From Asterias amurensis (Eukaryota; Echinodermata; Asteroidea; Forcipulatida; Asteriidae), in NCBI RefSeq assembly GCF_032118995.1, contig NC_092668.1, positions 5,187,501-5,251,500 of the forward strand: DNA of 64,000 nt, written 5' to 3'. This document shows positions 34,201-45,960 of this stretch, one piece after another. Both the position numbers and the translations under genes were made by a program. Numbering within the stretch: position 1 is the stretch's first letter; every line of letters begins with the position of its first letter. A model generated the notes under the pieces. It was given only the letters and a program-made list of their open reading frames with translations. It searched no databases and was not told where the DNA came from.

Positions 34201-37200
34201 AATGGTGTGGAAAGTAAACCTGAAAATATAAATTGCGGTTTAGCTAAAACCCAGTAAAGTGTTTACAATAGTGAAGCTGTCAGCAAAAAAGATTCATAAA
34301 TCATAGAACGCTTTATACACATTTTTAATGTAATCCAATTTCAACTTCGTGTTGCTAATTTCTCAAATTCAAGTTAATGTCGATCGAAAATTAAAGAAAA
34401 TAATTATCACTAATAATGAGTTATACAACGTCGACTGATGATCTACACATTGTTAAAGTTTTCTTTCAGTTATAGTTAATCTTGCTTTCTTGATTGGCAA
34501 GAGTCGTTGATGACATTTTCAGAGCCAGCCTACTCGTCTTTTTCAAGTTATTTTTTTTTTAGAACATGTGGGAAATTGGGAGTCTGTCCTGGTAAAAACA
34601 AAAGTGGTATCATTTTGCACAATGGATCAGACAAGCCGGGGCATAGACTCGTTGAGAGTCTGAGAGAATACATACATGGTTAAAGTTACACTGACAGTTC
34701 ATCAACATTCAATCATGAAAAATGGTAATCAATTAAAGTGTAAAGAAAGACATGGATTAGAACACCACGTGGGAATTTTAACATCCATGACAACTTGCTA
34801 ACCTTTCGGCCAAACTAGGGCAACCGTACATAGCAATTCTGCTATCTGACGGCAGCTGTAGAGAAACAGTTTTTCAAAAGTAAACCGTCGCACGTGCGTG
34901 TACTTCTCTGCCAAACACGAACGGTTGCCGTTTACTCCAGTGTCATTTGATGTTGTGTATATTATGAGTTACTGTGTTGGCCCATTCTACCTCCATGGTA
35001 GGCCCATACTATTCGGAGTGAACTCAAAAGCACTAGACACTAGAATGGTAAATACTCATTATAGTTTTTAGCGTACAACTTTAACTTGGTAACGAGCAAC
35101 GGAGAGCTGTTGATATTGTGTGGAAACGGCTTCCTCTGAAGTAACGTAAATGTGTAGAACTAGTTAATTTCTCACTATTAAAACACTTCAGTCCTGCAGC
35201 CTTTTATTTGGGTGTATAAAAGCACACACATTTTGTGCAACAAGGGTGTTTTTCCTTTCATTATTTTCTTGCAATTTCGATGACCAATTAAGTTAAAATA
35301 TTCACAAAATATTTGTTATTTTATGCATATTGGGACACCAACTGGTCTTTGACAATAATTAATTACCAAAAACGTGTCCAGAGCCTTTAACGCACCACGA
35401 TTGAAATATTTATTTCATATTATCTGTCATTAGTTCGAACGTAATAACGAAAATGTATAAACCTCTGAACTGAAAATAATCAAACAAAATAAAAAAGAAC
35501 TCAGAAATATTTAACAAAGGAACTCGAGTGTGGAAATAAATATTTCCACGACTGGGAACTATTTATTCAGCTGTCTCTGGGACGCAAAAATGTTTCTCTT
35601 TTACTTTCCTTTTCCTTCAAAGTATTAAAATGGCATATTTCGACCCAAAACGAAATCAAATTCGACGCAAATTAACATTCCGTTTTCATTTCAGGGTTTT
35701 TAAATTTACCTCGCATTATAGTTTACAAAAGCGTGGGTGTAAAAGAGGGAATCCCGTGCAATGCATTCAAGCAAATCACTTCTGGTGTTACAAATTGTAA
35801 TGTCCACCCACGCACAATTAGTCCCTGGGAAAGTACAAAGCATATTTTATGGCAGACTCATGCTTTGTTTAAACCGAGGGAAACCCCGTTCATTTTTTCT
35901 TTTTTTCAAACTGAATTTAATGACCGTGGAATTTCTTGTCGGTTCCTTTTCGGCCGCGTGATTCACAAAGTACCTCTTTTTTATTTCATTAGTTGTTTAG
36001 AAAAAAAAAGATTCCCGCGAATCGAGTGCGTCCCTTCAGCTTTTGGCAAATATGATGGGTTTTTTTTTCTTCGTTGAAAAACAATAATCGTGTTTTAAGT
36101 TCAAGCAATGTTTCGATGGTGCAGTGCAAGTGCAGCGCATAATTAACTTAAGTCAGAGTTGTGTCAGTCTTTTTTGTTCGATCTTCAGATAGGCCTATAG
36201 TGTTTTATTGTACATCTCTGTATGTTTGATTTGAGCCAGTGAAAGTCTACTTAGTTAAACGCATTCTATACATTACATGTTTATGACATTCACTTTGACG
36301 AGAGACGAACCTCCCAAAATCTATACCTGAAGGTCAGTGGTTTACCTCAGTGTTCCAGCTTTCCTTGCAATTACCAACATTTCGCAATACTGACTCCTTT
36401 TTACTCCAAAACATGATGAGATCATCTTCTTCTCCCCGTGACAAGAAAAAAAACAAGTTCAAGTATTCCTCGTCCCACGTTTGAAAGATAACAAATAAAT
36501 CCACAAACTTGAACATGTTACGGAAAAACATCTCCTGTGAGCAGGCCCTACCTTTTTTGCAATGACAACCGGGGGAATTTGGGTGAAGGCCCGGACTCCT
36601 TTACCAAAGTCACAAACAAAGTTGTTTGTTCGCTTCAGGCTGGTCTCGTGACTTTGACTCAGCTTGTTTGAGCAGCTACGTAGGTCATAAAACTTGCCAC
36701 TAGTCGCGGGCCGTGATCTATCGTATGTACAACGCCCACGCACCAAACCTGTGCCCCTTGCGGTGTTGAGGGTCGACCGTTGCTAGTCTATGAATATTGC
36801 CGTTTTGTGAATGAACAGTGTTGAGTGTTTCACTGGTTCACCTGTAGGTACATATCGAATGTACGTTTTCTTATTGGGTGCCAGTACACAATGCAAGTGA
36901 AGCGCCGCGATCGTACTTATTTTGTTCTGAAATAACATTCATGTGAATTATGCTACGTATTGCCACGTAACCCCACCCCCCCCCCCCCCCGCTCACTTTA
37001 ATGGAGGAAGTTGGGGTGGTGGGGGTGATAATTATGTTCAAATTATTTCCCAACTAAAACAAATGTAACCCTTTTATTTCAGTATCAAAAACCGTAGAGG
37101 AGAACCTCCAAGGAAAAATAAACCAGAAATCGCTTTCCCCGGAAGTAATTATACACAATTAGTCAAGAATTCAAGCAATGCTTCTGACAATATTCCATTT

Positions 37201-40200
37201 CTGAACCCCAGGCTCAAAAACCAATGAAGAATTAAGAAACAACTTGTAAAGTGATCCTGCTGTTATATATTACGCCCACTCGATGTATACTCGAACAACT
37301 CTGTAACATTAACCACTGGTGGGAACAAATCACTTTACGCTATAAGTATTTGAACATCCATCTGAACTAATTACATTACTGGCCGTGACAGTCTTTACCA
37401 AGTACTGGTGGGGGGATGGTGGGGGGGGGGGGGGGTTATCATCCAACCCACCCACACCAGAGGGTGTCAACCTCGCTGCAGCACGGAGTGTTGTCGTGGA
37501 GTTTGAATTCTTATTGTCCCTTGGGTTTGATTTTTTTTACTCTACGGTACTGAAGTGCCTTAATTTCGTTCATGATTCATTTTTTTCCGTAGTATTATTC
37601 TTACGAATGGTTTTGGAATTGAATAATTGTATAGGCATATCTGGTAGATAGGTCTTTGAATTCCTGGATAGGTCTTGACCAATACTTACAACCCGGATAA
37701 GGCCCCCGCCCCCCCCCCCCCCCCCCCTAATTACTGTCTCGGGTATTGATAATATGGATAAAAGTGACATCTTAAATGAACCTTCAAATCAGATTGGGGA
37801 CCCCCATTAAGTCCACAATTTGCTTTTATGGGATCCTCGCGCCAAATATTGTGCAAGTTGTTTGGTATATTCTGGAAAGTGATGTTGTTTGCGACACTGG
37901 TGCTATTCCATGGTTGTGGGCTTAATTACATTCGCCTTATTGTTGTTGAACTTCTCAACAGATGTATTCTTCGTTTAGTGGAAAATGATGTATAGACCAT
38001 CCAAAGAGTGGCATCTTATCAAGCGACAGAATATTCACTTAGATCTTAGATTGCTAAACGTCGTTTACATGAATGACAGTTTTTTCTGAAGAGAACTGTA
38101 ATAACGGCAGACTGAAAATCAAAATTGATTTCCATCAAAAAGTGACAAGAAGATGTATTTTTCATTATTGTGAAGCATGTTTTCGATCTCTGTAAGTGAC
38201 AACTTGTCAGTGACAGACCTTTTGCAAAGATAACAGTTATTTAACCATGTGTTTGGAAGAGATTCCAGTTTTTATTTTCTTATATTGCGGAAGTGAGACT
38301 AAAAAGTATAAAAGTATAATCGCATTGTAAGTCAATCATCATAAAATGTAAAAGCATTTCCCCTCTTCAAACAGTCAATTCAGATCAAGTTATAAATGTT
38401 AATGAATATTTACTCCTGTACAATTGCTTCCAAAAACAAAATTATTTTACCAGTTTTTGGAGGAATGAAAATAGAAAGTGATCGTCAGTGTTTTTATGAC
38501 GTGGGAGTTTGGAAGGAAATGTTTCAACACCCTGCTCCGTTTCTTAAACCAAAACAATTGTGTAATATTGCTCTAAGTTTCCTCGTTTTGATGAAAGTCT
38601 GTTCCTTGTTTCGACGCATGCTTCTTTCCTTGAGCGAAAAAACTCCCACTTTAAGTTACCGTTATCACTCTGCCCTTAAAAACAAATTATTTTGTGTGGG
38701 AAACTTCCCCTTCATCCCCAAATAAGTACTGTTAAAATCTGTGTGTTCACATTGGAAGCTGTTTTACAAAACCTGATCAGCCTGCACCGGTAGGTATAGA
38801 AAACTGTCTAAGAGAATCGGAAAGACTTTATTTATTTTTTAATTAATGATAAAGAAGAATTGCAAACATCAAAATTTAGACCTTGAAATTGACTTGGTTT
38901 ATTTTTTGTTTTTTTTCACACAGTGACTATACCTTTATTATTGATCATCTCGTAATATCATGCCCTGGCTCACAACATTTTGAGAGGATCGACAAGTGTT
39001 ATTTCTAATATTTAAAAGTTGAAATAAAAACAATTGATGAGTTAAAGCGGGTTTATTCATCCCCACAGTCGCTTTCTTATTGATCATTTATTCATGTCAT
39101 GCCCCAACTCACAACATTCGAAGAGGATCAATAAGTCTTACTCAAAAAAAAAAGAAATAAATAAAAAAAGATGCACAAATCCGTTTTGTGACTTAAAATT
39201 AGAGAATTTAGGATAAAATGACTGAGTTTTTTAAAGGCCTTTCCAACAGTGACTACATTATTGATTTTCTCTCCACATCATGCCCTAACTCACACCTAAT
39301 CTGTCTTCATATTATGTTTTAATTACCCACCCCAAATAAACATGATTTTATTTTAGAGGTGTGTGAAAAAAAGAAGCCTTATGCTAACTTGATCAGTTCT
39401 ATTTACTCATTGATTTTCCCATCAAGCTTCAATGAAAAAGTGACATATCGATTTCCACAGTTTGTTCTCGCTCATCAAAAAAGCGCCCACTTCACAATCC
39501 AGTGTTTAGAAATCGATTGATATTCAATGCATATTTAGGGAACAATTTTTTATTTGCCTTTTTATCTAATGCTGAACAGGCTGTATTTATGACAATATTG
39601 ACTGTTTTAAATATGTGACTAATTCAAACGGTGGTGGTTTAGCTTCTCACGCACCCAAAATCGCAAAAGAAATATTTCGCCATTTCACGCAACAATTTAT
39701 ATGAGAACACTTTTCTTTTCGAATCGACAAAATATTGAGCTGCACAACGCCAGCGTTTTTTCCATGTTTGAACGGATTAAATTTGAAATTAATTCATATG
39801 CATTTTAAAAACACTTATTAAATCAATCAATTCATTGTGGATTGGTCCTAATCTACCCTTTCTGATGAGAGTGATTCGTGGACGCAAGGACAGAAGTACT
39901 GTATTTTTTGAAAAATGTGATAAGTTTCTGAAAATCAAAGAAATTTAAAACATGGAAATGGGAGAGTCTGTAGCTGAAATAATTGGTGATTTATTGAAGG
40001 AAAAAAAAAAAACACGTTGTAGTTCAAGCCTCGAGAGATGACTATAAAAAGAGTGGCCGATCCACCACCACACAAGTTCTTAGGGTTAGTATGGAATTAG
40101 TTTTATTTATGTTCTTAAACGATTTAATTAAAACCATGAAACGTCATGAGAAAACACAGTGTTTTCAGGTATTAAGAAAGTATCCTCAAGTATGATCGAA

Positions 40201-40652
40201 AAGCTTTCTTCTAATAATTCTTCTAAATTGTAGTTGATGCGAGAGCTGAAAACACAATGTTCTAGTGGAGATAGATCACCTTTTTTAGGACAAAAGGGAA
40301 CAGTGGTTTAAGAGAAAAATATTCATTCAATTTGAAAATCAAAAACTTTTTGAAGAGATGACTTACTTGTATGGATGGCCCAAGCACGAAATAGCGATGC
40401 ATCTTTGTCACAAGTCCAGCCGTGTCTTGCGGCATGTTTCCAGGGTATCTTAACCAACTGTTCCTTTTCATCCAACCACTCCAAGCCGGGTATGGTTTTC
40501 TCAACGATGTTACGGATGAGCCATGGTCGCAGACGCATCCTTTCGACCGGGCGAACCGACGAGATGGACGGGTTCAGGACCCTCGTCCCACCGCTGGTGC
40601 TGGTGGGGTAAATGGTGAAACTGGGCGGTGGAGTGGACATCAGTGCCGGCAT
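25177..40652 (-). CDS. Interferon regulatory factor, IRF1/2-like DNA-binding domain (nine coding exons)
   Basis: Transcription factor of the IRF family, expected to bind GAAA-core ISRE elements in the nucleus. Coding exons (minus): 40367-40652, 31678-31860, 31365-31459, 30433-30535, 29353-29640, 28410-28453, 27335-27488, 25452-25571, 25177-25226. All junctions are GT-AG and all phases agree, giving 440 residues. The DNA-binding domain (about 39-157) has the five-Trp repeat (W44, W59, W71, W79, W91). It also has the recognition-helix residues R117, C118, N121 and S122 in [11 protein letters not shown], matching the IRF1 [19 protein letters not shown] also matches the IRF1/2 start. A 38-residue extension precedes the domain. 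The intron after AIHT lies where vertebrate IRFs have one, but codon 96 is Lys where vertebrates have Gly. Basic KKARKSKP and RRSPK tracts may be nuclear localisation signals. The remaining tail is Ser/Pro/Thr-rich, with no IAD that I can recognise. Subfamily placement is inferred from the DNA-binding domain only. Confidence 0.9.
25340..25415 (-). mobile_element. tRNA-Lys-like SINE fragment in the last IRF intron
   Basis: On the minus strand AGTTGGTAGAGCCCCAGGAC, TTTAATCC and GTTGGTTCGAGTCCCAGTT follow the tRNA-Lys order (A box, anticodon-loop-like TTTAATC, B box). The stem pairing is decayed, so this is a SINE head rather than a working tRNA gene. Confidence 0.6.
25452..25571 (-). CDS. IRF coding exon 8
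   Basis: Acceptor TTGATACAG, donor GGCAG/GTAATG. Phase 1 in, phase 1 out. Encodes a Pro-rich start ([11 protein letters not shown]), then [13 protein letters not shown]. Confidence 0.75.
25582..25822 (-). repeat. 40-bp minisatellite beside an IRF splice acceptor
   Basis: About six near-identical units built on AAGAAAGTAAACAAATTATA then ATTATTGACCAGTTCATAAC (+ strand). The array abuts the polypyrimidine tract of IRF exon 8, ending about 10 bp from the acceptor. Confidence 0.9.
25832..26060 (+). mobile_element. Family A MITE, internally deleted
   Basis: ACACTGGACACTATTGGTAA opens and GGTGTCCAGTACCTTTA closes the copy. About 230 bp, in IRF intron 7-8. Confidence 0.75.
26061..27334 (-). other. 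IRF intron (between exons 7 and 8)
   Basis: Contains a T/G homopolymer tract at about 26479-26513. No additional exon was recognised. Confidence 0.5.
27335..27488 (-). CDS. IRF coding exon 7
   Basis: Acceptor TTTTTATAG, donor CAAGTG/GTGAGTG. Ser/Asn/Thr-rich, with [10 protein letters not shown] and [11 protein letters not shown] segments. Confidence 0.8.
27489..29352 (-). other. IRF introns around exon 6
   Basis: Apart from the 44-bp exon 6 the stretch is intronic. A CTCF-like GAGAGGGCGCT sits at 28085-28095. No other gene was seen. Confidence 0.5.
28410..28453 (-). CDS. IRF coding exon 6 (44 bp)
   Basis: Acceptor TTGATTCTAG, donor GTAGAG/GTAGGT. Encodes [14 protein letters not shown], an acidic stretch. 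Joins in phase on both sides. Confidence 0.75.
29353..29640 (-). CDS. IRF coding exon 5
   Basis: Acceptor GATTTCTACAG, donor GATACAG/GTAAGAG. Ser/Pro-rich ([19 protein letters not shown]), followed by [10 protein letters not shown] likely transactivation segment (inference). Confidence 0.85.
30433..30535 (-). CDS. IRF coding exon 4
   Basis: Acceptor TTTTGTAAAG, donor AATACAG/GTAAGC. Encodes [20 protein letters not shown] and downstream polar residues. Confidence 0.8.
30840..30955 (+). repeat. LINE-type 3'-end fragment, copy 2
   Basis: Shares CATCTCTATTAACTTTTAC, TTTGTTTTCATCTCAAAG and TGTGATTGTGATATGCGCTC with 21485-21595. Confidence 0.5.
31365..31459 (-). CDS. IRF coding exon 3
   Basis: Acceptor TTGTTTTGCAG, donor CTCCAG/GTGAGTG. 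Encodes a basic stretch ([13 protein letters not shown]) directly after the DNA-binding domain. Confidence 0.85.
31678..31860 (-). CDS. IRF coding exon 2 (second half of the DNA-binding domain)
   Basis: Acceptor GCTATTACAG, donor AACCTG/GTGAGC. Encodes [18 protein letters not shown] and [19 protein letters not shown], the recognition helix and final strands of the IRF fold. Confidence 0.92.
31897..32050 (-). mobile_element. tRNA-derived SINE, 37 bp upstream of the IRF DNA-binding-domain exon
   Basis: The minus strand has an RNA polymerase III B box (GTTCGAATCCCGCCCGAGTA). A body follows (CTGTGATTTTTT, CTCGAGAAAGTGCCGAGTAT, ACAGTGCTAACACACATCGG) that matches the SINE at 62455-62640. Its 3' end lies within 40 bp of the exon 2 splice acceptor. 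Confidence 0.7.
32051..40366 (-). other. Large IRF intron (between exons 1 and 2)
   Basis: About 8.3 kb without convincing exons. Contents: a family A MITE (35024-35390), an 8-bp GGGAACAT microsatellite (34137-34170), G/C homopolymer tracts (36975, 37418, 37707) and a CpG-rich patch at 33840-33960. The minus frames at 36334-36746 and the plus frame at 38396-38725 have no domain. Confidence 0.5.
35024..35390 (+). mobile_element. Family A MITE copy
   Basis: AAAAGCACTAGACACTAGAA opens and AACGTGTCCAGAGCCTTTAA closes. The interior keeps GGAAACGGCTTCCTCTGAAG and AACAAGGGTGTTTTTCCTTT. Confidence 0.75.
40367..40652 (-). CDS. IRF coding exon 1 (start codon and first half of the DNA-binding domain)
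   Basis: The exon extends 5' to an acceptor at about 40678 (CTATCACCAG). The first in-frame ATG is at 40652. Encodes the N-terminal extension, then [23 protein letters not shown] and [14 protein letters not shown]. Donor ACAA/GTAAGTC. Confidence 0.92.
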
Positions 40653-40677
40653 GCTTTGGTTATGTCTCCTCGGAGTT

Positions 40678-43600
40678 CTGGTGATAGATCAGACATTTAA
40701 TTTGTTGTTTAAAACAAATTAAGACCGCTCAAAATGTCACAAAATTTAACATTTTAAAAGCCAAAACATTTATACCACTAAACAGTTTGCTTTTGAGAAC
40801 AGCTGTACACATTTTAGGGTAACATTACTGCTCTTTGCCATGTCTTTTGTTGCCGTGCATAACTTCATAATTAGTCACCCCTAAAACGTCAGAGCGGAGA
40901 GTAAATGGCAACTTGTGATCACTTTTCATCAAAATTGTGAGGTAAAGCGTTTTCTTTTGACTTTCCACCGCACTTCCATTATACACCCTTGTCTTAGTCA
41001 CAAAGTGGTCCTAATACATGCGAAGATATCATATTCAATGTCAAATTCTCGCTGTCTTAGTGTGTCGCTGAGTTGCGAAATCTTTCATGGACACCGCACC
41101 CTCGGCGACCTATATACATATAGAACCGTGGAGTCATCCGCCGCCATTTTGCTTTTACGGGAGGCGTATATACGACCATCAAACACGTTGCTCGAAACAG
41201 TTTGGCACAGTTATTCACGTTACTGGTGCAATGTAAAAGTCGGGCTATACAGAAAGATTGAAGTTTCAAAACTATATACACATCAGTATTGGGCAAGAGA
41301 TAAAAACGGGCAGTTTGAAAACGGGGATGGGAGATGAAAATACCACATCGAGGAAGGCAGTTGTTAACAACAGTCGTCCGTTCAAGAAGGCTTGGGTGTG
41401 ACCGTCCAAAATAGCTGGACCATCTTCAAGTTCAAAACTTCACTGAACTATTAGTTCACATCGGTGCGATAAAAGAATATTTGCTAACATCCAGTTTATT
41501 TAACACTAGGAGGCATAGCTGGTATATGAACCACAGCTTAAGTGTTCATAACGACAAGCAACTCTACCAGTTACCTCTTTCGAATTTGAAATTCTTTAAA
41601 AGTGCACCTGTCTTTTCTTTACGGCCGCAAAGTCGAAACCACAAAAGTCAAGTCTAAAATCAAGGCCATTAAAACACAACAAAAATATTTACTATATATA
41701 AATACAATATTTCAAAAGAGAAAGAAATACATACAATGCTGGCGTATGTTGACGCCACACGGTGAGAAATCCCGTCTTGGAAACCTCCCAAAAAAGCAGA
41801 GAGAACACCCCGGTTCAAACTTGGATGAACCGATGAAGTGAAAGAAACTATTGAACACCGCTTTCAAGTCTAACATGAATACCCTAAACGTTTGGAACCT
41901 CCCACTTCATGTGACGTAGCTCGGAGCTGCATTGTGATTAGTGAAACGTCACTTTCGCGTCAGCCAATGGGATGACTTGTAGGCTGTACCTCAACTTTAT
42001 GAATGGAGACCGATCACAATCAGCGCTGTTTTCCAAATCACTGATTTTCGACCATCAATATTTTAACATAAAAGGATTGACCAGTAAGAACTGATTCAAG
42101 TTTCACTTGGAGATTCATATCTCTGTCAAGTCATACACTCCCCTCTCCATGTGTCCAACGTACACCCACACACAGAAGCAACTGCAGTGCTGCCTGACAA
42201 CAGGGGTCACGTGACTCATATGACCTTGCCTTTATTGATGGCACATTCACAAGTCATGTGAGTTATAATAACTACACGTGGACGTAACACCATGTGTTCA
42301 ATGTCTTGTTGTTTTCTATTCCGACCGGACTGTAGCCCCCCCCCCCCCCCCCACATCAATATTACAGGGTCTTACATCAGAAACTAATGTTGTACATTGC
42401 AGTCAGAGACACGATTGGTGACAACAGCTAACAGTCAACAACTTTCACACGTTACTCTATCAACGTGATTCCATCCACTACGCTATTAGACAATTGTCTT
42501 ATCTTGTTTTTGAGAGAAAAATGTTCTACTAATTTTCTTTTGAAGTCGATCTTAGAACAACTGATAAGAACGATTTAGACCTTCAAAGTTTAGTAAATGA
42601 GAAGGGCATTTGTGTAATAAGTGATTATTCCCCAAACCAAACGGAGTGATATCACTGTCAAAAACCTTAAAAACACTCATGGTCAAACACTACAATTTAC
42701 TTGCTCTAATAGATGTTAAATTTACTTCGGGGATGAAGAATATTAACTTTGGAATACTTGCTCTTGTATGGTGTGCACAGTGCTAACACCAGCGGCTACA
42801 ACACATCGGTGAAAGGGTAACACCATGTTTAATTTACTCACTGAACAATTGGGTAACGCTGTATGCATATACACATAAACGATATCAGTTTGACTAAGAA
42901 CCCTAACCGGCTATTGGCAAACCATAGAGCAAGAAACAGAAACTGAGATAATCTGGCCATGGTTTGAACTGTTCCCAGACCACTGAGACAAACTCGCGAC
43001 CCTCAAGCTTTCGACGAAATTTATTTTTAACCACAACGACACAAAAAATCATCTAAGACAAAGGATGTCCAGAGAAACACAAGACCTGGGCTTTCCTGGT
43101 ATTCTATCTAAACTGGCAGGAAATAGATTTGTGCGCAGAAGATAATACGAATGTTTTCCATGGATTGGTTCGCTAGACCCTGGTGCTATGGCGCGAACCT
43201 TAGTCTTATCCCAAGTACAGGTATTCAAAACGCGGAAGTTAAATCTTAAAGTAACAGATAAACCTAATAATGAGCAAATTCAAGACAAGATATACGTTTG
43301 TGGTTTGTCAGACCAAAGGATGATTGTTTGGGCAAAGGAGTTTCCAAAATAAAGCTAAGATTGTTTTGAAGTTATTCCTTGTTTTTTTTGTCTCTTGTCC
43401 AAACATCTGATGCAACTTTGTTTATTTTGAGCATCATTGACAGTGCAAATAACGGTAAGAATAGTGATGACCCAGGCCTTCACTACTTCCATGTAAGTTT
43501 CCACGTGCTGCGCAAAACAGGTGAAAAGGGGAAGACATACTTTTAAGTGTTTTAAATTGGCAAACCGATTACAGTAAGTTAATTCAATAGCCGATCATAG

Positions 43601-44040
43601 CTCTTTAAAAAATAAACACGAATCAGGTTGCGCAATAATGACACCAAAACCACCCACGCAAACGTTGGCACGTGACGGGCAGGGGGGTCCGTAAATACCC
43701 CAAAAGACCCGAACTAGTTTTTTTGACAAGTAGACAAAACCTCAAAGTAACATGTCCTTACACAGGAGTATGCACACAAATAATACATAATAAATATTGC
43801 GGTTGGGCAGTGAATTCCCCACTTGCTAATAAGCTTAACAGAAGATAATTAGTTTCCAATATTGAGGAAAATTGATAAATCACGTCTTGGAACTGCCCGG
43901 TACAAATATCCTTACATCTTATCTCCACTAAAATAAAATGTCTCAGTCCATGAACACAATTAAAGTCAACACAATTATAAAAACATATTTGCGGTTTGAC
44001 CGATTTTATGATGAAAAAAAAACGAAACATCGAGTCTTAC
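40678..44040 (-). other. IRF intron 1 (5' UTR intron)
   Basis: Bounded by donor CTTGAG/GTAAGAC (44041/44040) and acceptor CTATCACCAG (40678). Contains a C-tract at about 42336-42352. Open frames at 40915-41337 and 43758-44030 show no family resemblance. Confidence 0.5.
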
Positions 44041-44147
44041 CTCAAGTTGGTAAAAAGAGAAGTAAGTGTAGATAATGTTCCAAGGAAATGAGCCGAGAGC
44101 CAGGAGCACTTAGACACACCGCTCACTATGAGTCACATAGACACAGT
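44041..44147 (-). other. IRF 5' noncoding exon (inferred)
   Basis: Runs from a predicted initiator A at 44147 (TCACTG) to the strong donor CTTGAG/GTAAGAC. The only ATG inside is followed at once by TGA. Confidence 0.5.
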
Positions 44148-44350
44148 GAGTGTACAGAAGGAATCCCGCTTTTATACGGCTATCCCCGTCCCAGCTTTGT
44201 AGCCACTTCAGAAACTAAGCCCGCCCATTATAGAGTTCCCCTGTGCTATAAATACAATCCCATTGATAAGATCGGTCGACGTAACGTGAACTTCACCCTA
44301 ATCCGTTGCATATTCATAGCCGATGCGGAGTTCCCACCGGCGCTGATTGG
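44148..44350 (-). promoter_or_regulatory. IRF core promoter (TATA box, CCAAT box, kappaB-like sites)
   Basis: TATAAAAG lies at 44176-44169 on the minus strand, with an initiator-like TCACTG 29 bp downstream. A CCAAT box lies at 44350-44346. GGGAACTCC (44335-44327) fits a 9-bp Rel/NF-kappaB pattern, and a second GGGGAACTCT lies near 44240. The TATA/Inr spacing is direct evidence; factor binding is inference. Confidence 0.5.
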
Positions 44351-45310
44351 TCGGCTGGAGAGTGTATACCATATAAGGTAAAACGGGCGGTAGCTCTTGT
44401 GCGGCGCTTCCGGAGGTCCGGAAGAGATTTTTATGAATGAATCGCTATTGAATGGACACGTGCTCGTGACGACACAATTGAATTAGATAATGGTGCTTAT
44501 AAAAAAAGCAATGCACAATGCAAGCGGTGCGCTAGGGGTATTCACGAAGTGTTGAATGTAGTAAAACTGTTGAAGGACATTAAAGGCTACATATAGCAGT
44601 GAAATCCGAGTGTGAAACGACTGGGGAATGATTTGACTTCGGTGAGGATTAAAATGTGGTTAATACCATAATGACCGTTATATATAAATGAATGAAAATA
44701 GAAGAAGAAGAAGAAGAAGTGCATTTTATTTTATATACACGAATTTCTAAGACAAATTATTTTTCTTTACTTTGATTTGAGTTTATCTACATAGGTTTTT
44801 GCATTATACATTTTTTTAACTTGGGGACAAAACAAAACTGAAGACGTGCTGATTTATTATTTGAAAAGAATTAGTGATAATTTTTCTTTTAAACAAAAAT
44901 GTATTAATTTATTGTGGGTAAAATCAAAATTATGATTATTTATCGCTGGTTATGTTTTTTATTTTTATTTATTATTTTTTTTTTATAATTCGGTGTTATA
45001 ATGTTGTGAGGCGTTTTTACACGGATTTGCATAATGTATCCTATACATACTGCAAATCGAGCTGTTTTGTTATAATTTACAATTAATAATAACGGTTAAT
45101 AAGGTTAATGTATTCATTGGCCTAGTAAAGTTATGCAATGCTTAGCCACTGATTGAATGATTGTATTAAGTTGTCCGTAGATGGGTTGTCAATTTTGTAT
45201 TGTGAGAAACGATTATCGTCCTTCTGTTTTATGTACTTAAGGCTTTATCGACTTCCGTTGTGTAATCTAACCAAAGCAAATAATGATATTATTGTGTGTG
45301 TATTGAACGA
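44351..45310. other. Intergenic, AT-rich, no gene
   Basis: Holds a (GAA)n microsatellite at about 44702-44718 and long AT-rich stretches. Confidence 0.4.
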
Positions 45311-45311
45311 G

Positions 45312-45960
45312 CTTGAACACTATTGGTAACTACCCACATGTACATGTAATATTTGTTAGCATAAAAACACAGGTAACGAGCAATGGAGAGCTATTGATAG
45401 TATATATTAAAGGAACACGTTGCCTTGGATCGGACGAGTTGGTCTATAAAAAAGCGTTTGAAACCGTTTGTTATGAAATGTCTATGGTTGGAAAGATGTT
45501 TTAAAAGTAGAATATAATGATCCACACAAGTATCACTCAAAATTGCACGATTTTCATTTTACGTCGCGAATCAACACGGTCGGCCATTTATGGGAGTCAA
45601 CTTTTTGACTCCCAAAAAATGGCCGACCGTGTTAGTCGACGAGGTTAAACGTAAACCACGCAATTTTGAGGCATATTTGTGTAGATCATTGTATTCTACT
45701 TTTACAACAGTTTTCTAACCATATAAGTTTTATAACAAACGGTTACAAACGCTTTTCAAAGACCAACTCGACCGATCCAAGGCAACGTGTTCCTTTACAT
45801 TGCGATAAACGGCTCCCTCTGAAAGAGGTTATTTCTCACTCTCAAAGACTTTGGGCCTGAGGCCCTTTATAGGGCATTTGAAAGCATACAAACTGTAGTA
45901 CAGAGATCTCTTGCAACTTCGATTAACTATTGCGTCCAAATGTTCACGACTAGATTTGTA
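45312..45960 (+). mobile_element. Family A MITE split by a family B MITE
   Basis: The left arm (CACTATTGGTAACTACC through GAGCTATTGATAGTATAT) ends where B begins at 45410. The right part resumes at about 45797 with GCGATAAACGGCTCCCTCTG. B is therefore younger than this A copy. Confidence 0.75.
45410..45797. mobile_element. Family B hairpin MITE (complete)
   Basis: It opens AAAGGAACACGTTGCCTTGG and closes with the exact reverse complement. The centre is GGGAGTCAACTTTTTGACTC flanked by CGGTCGGCCATTTAT / AAAAAATGGCCGACCG arms. Confidence 0.92.
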
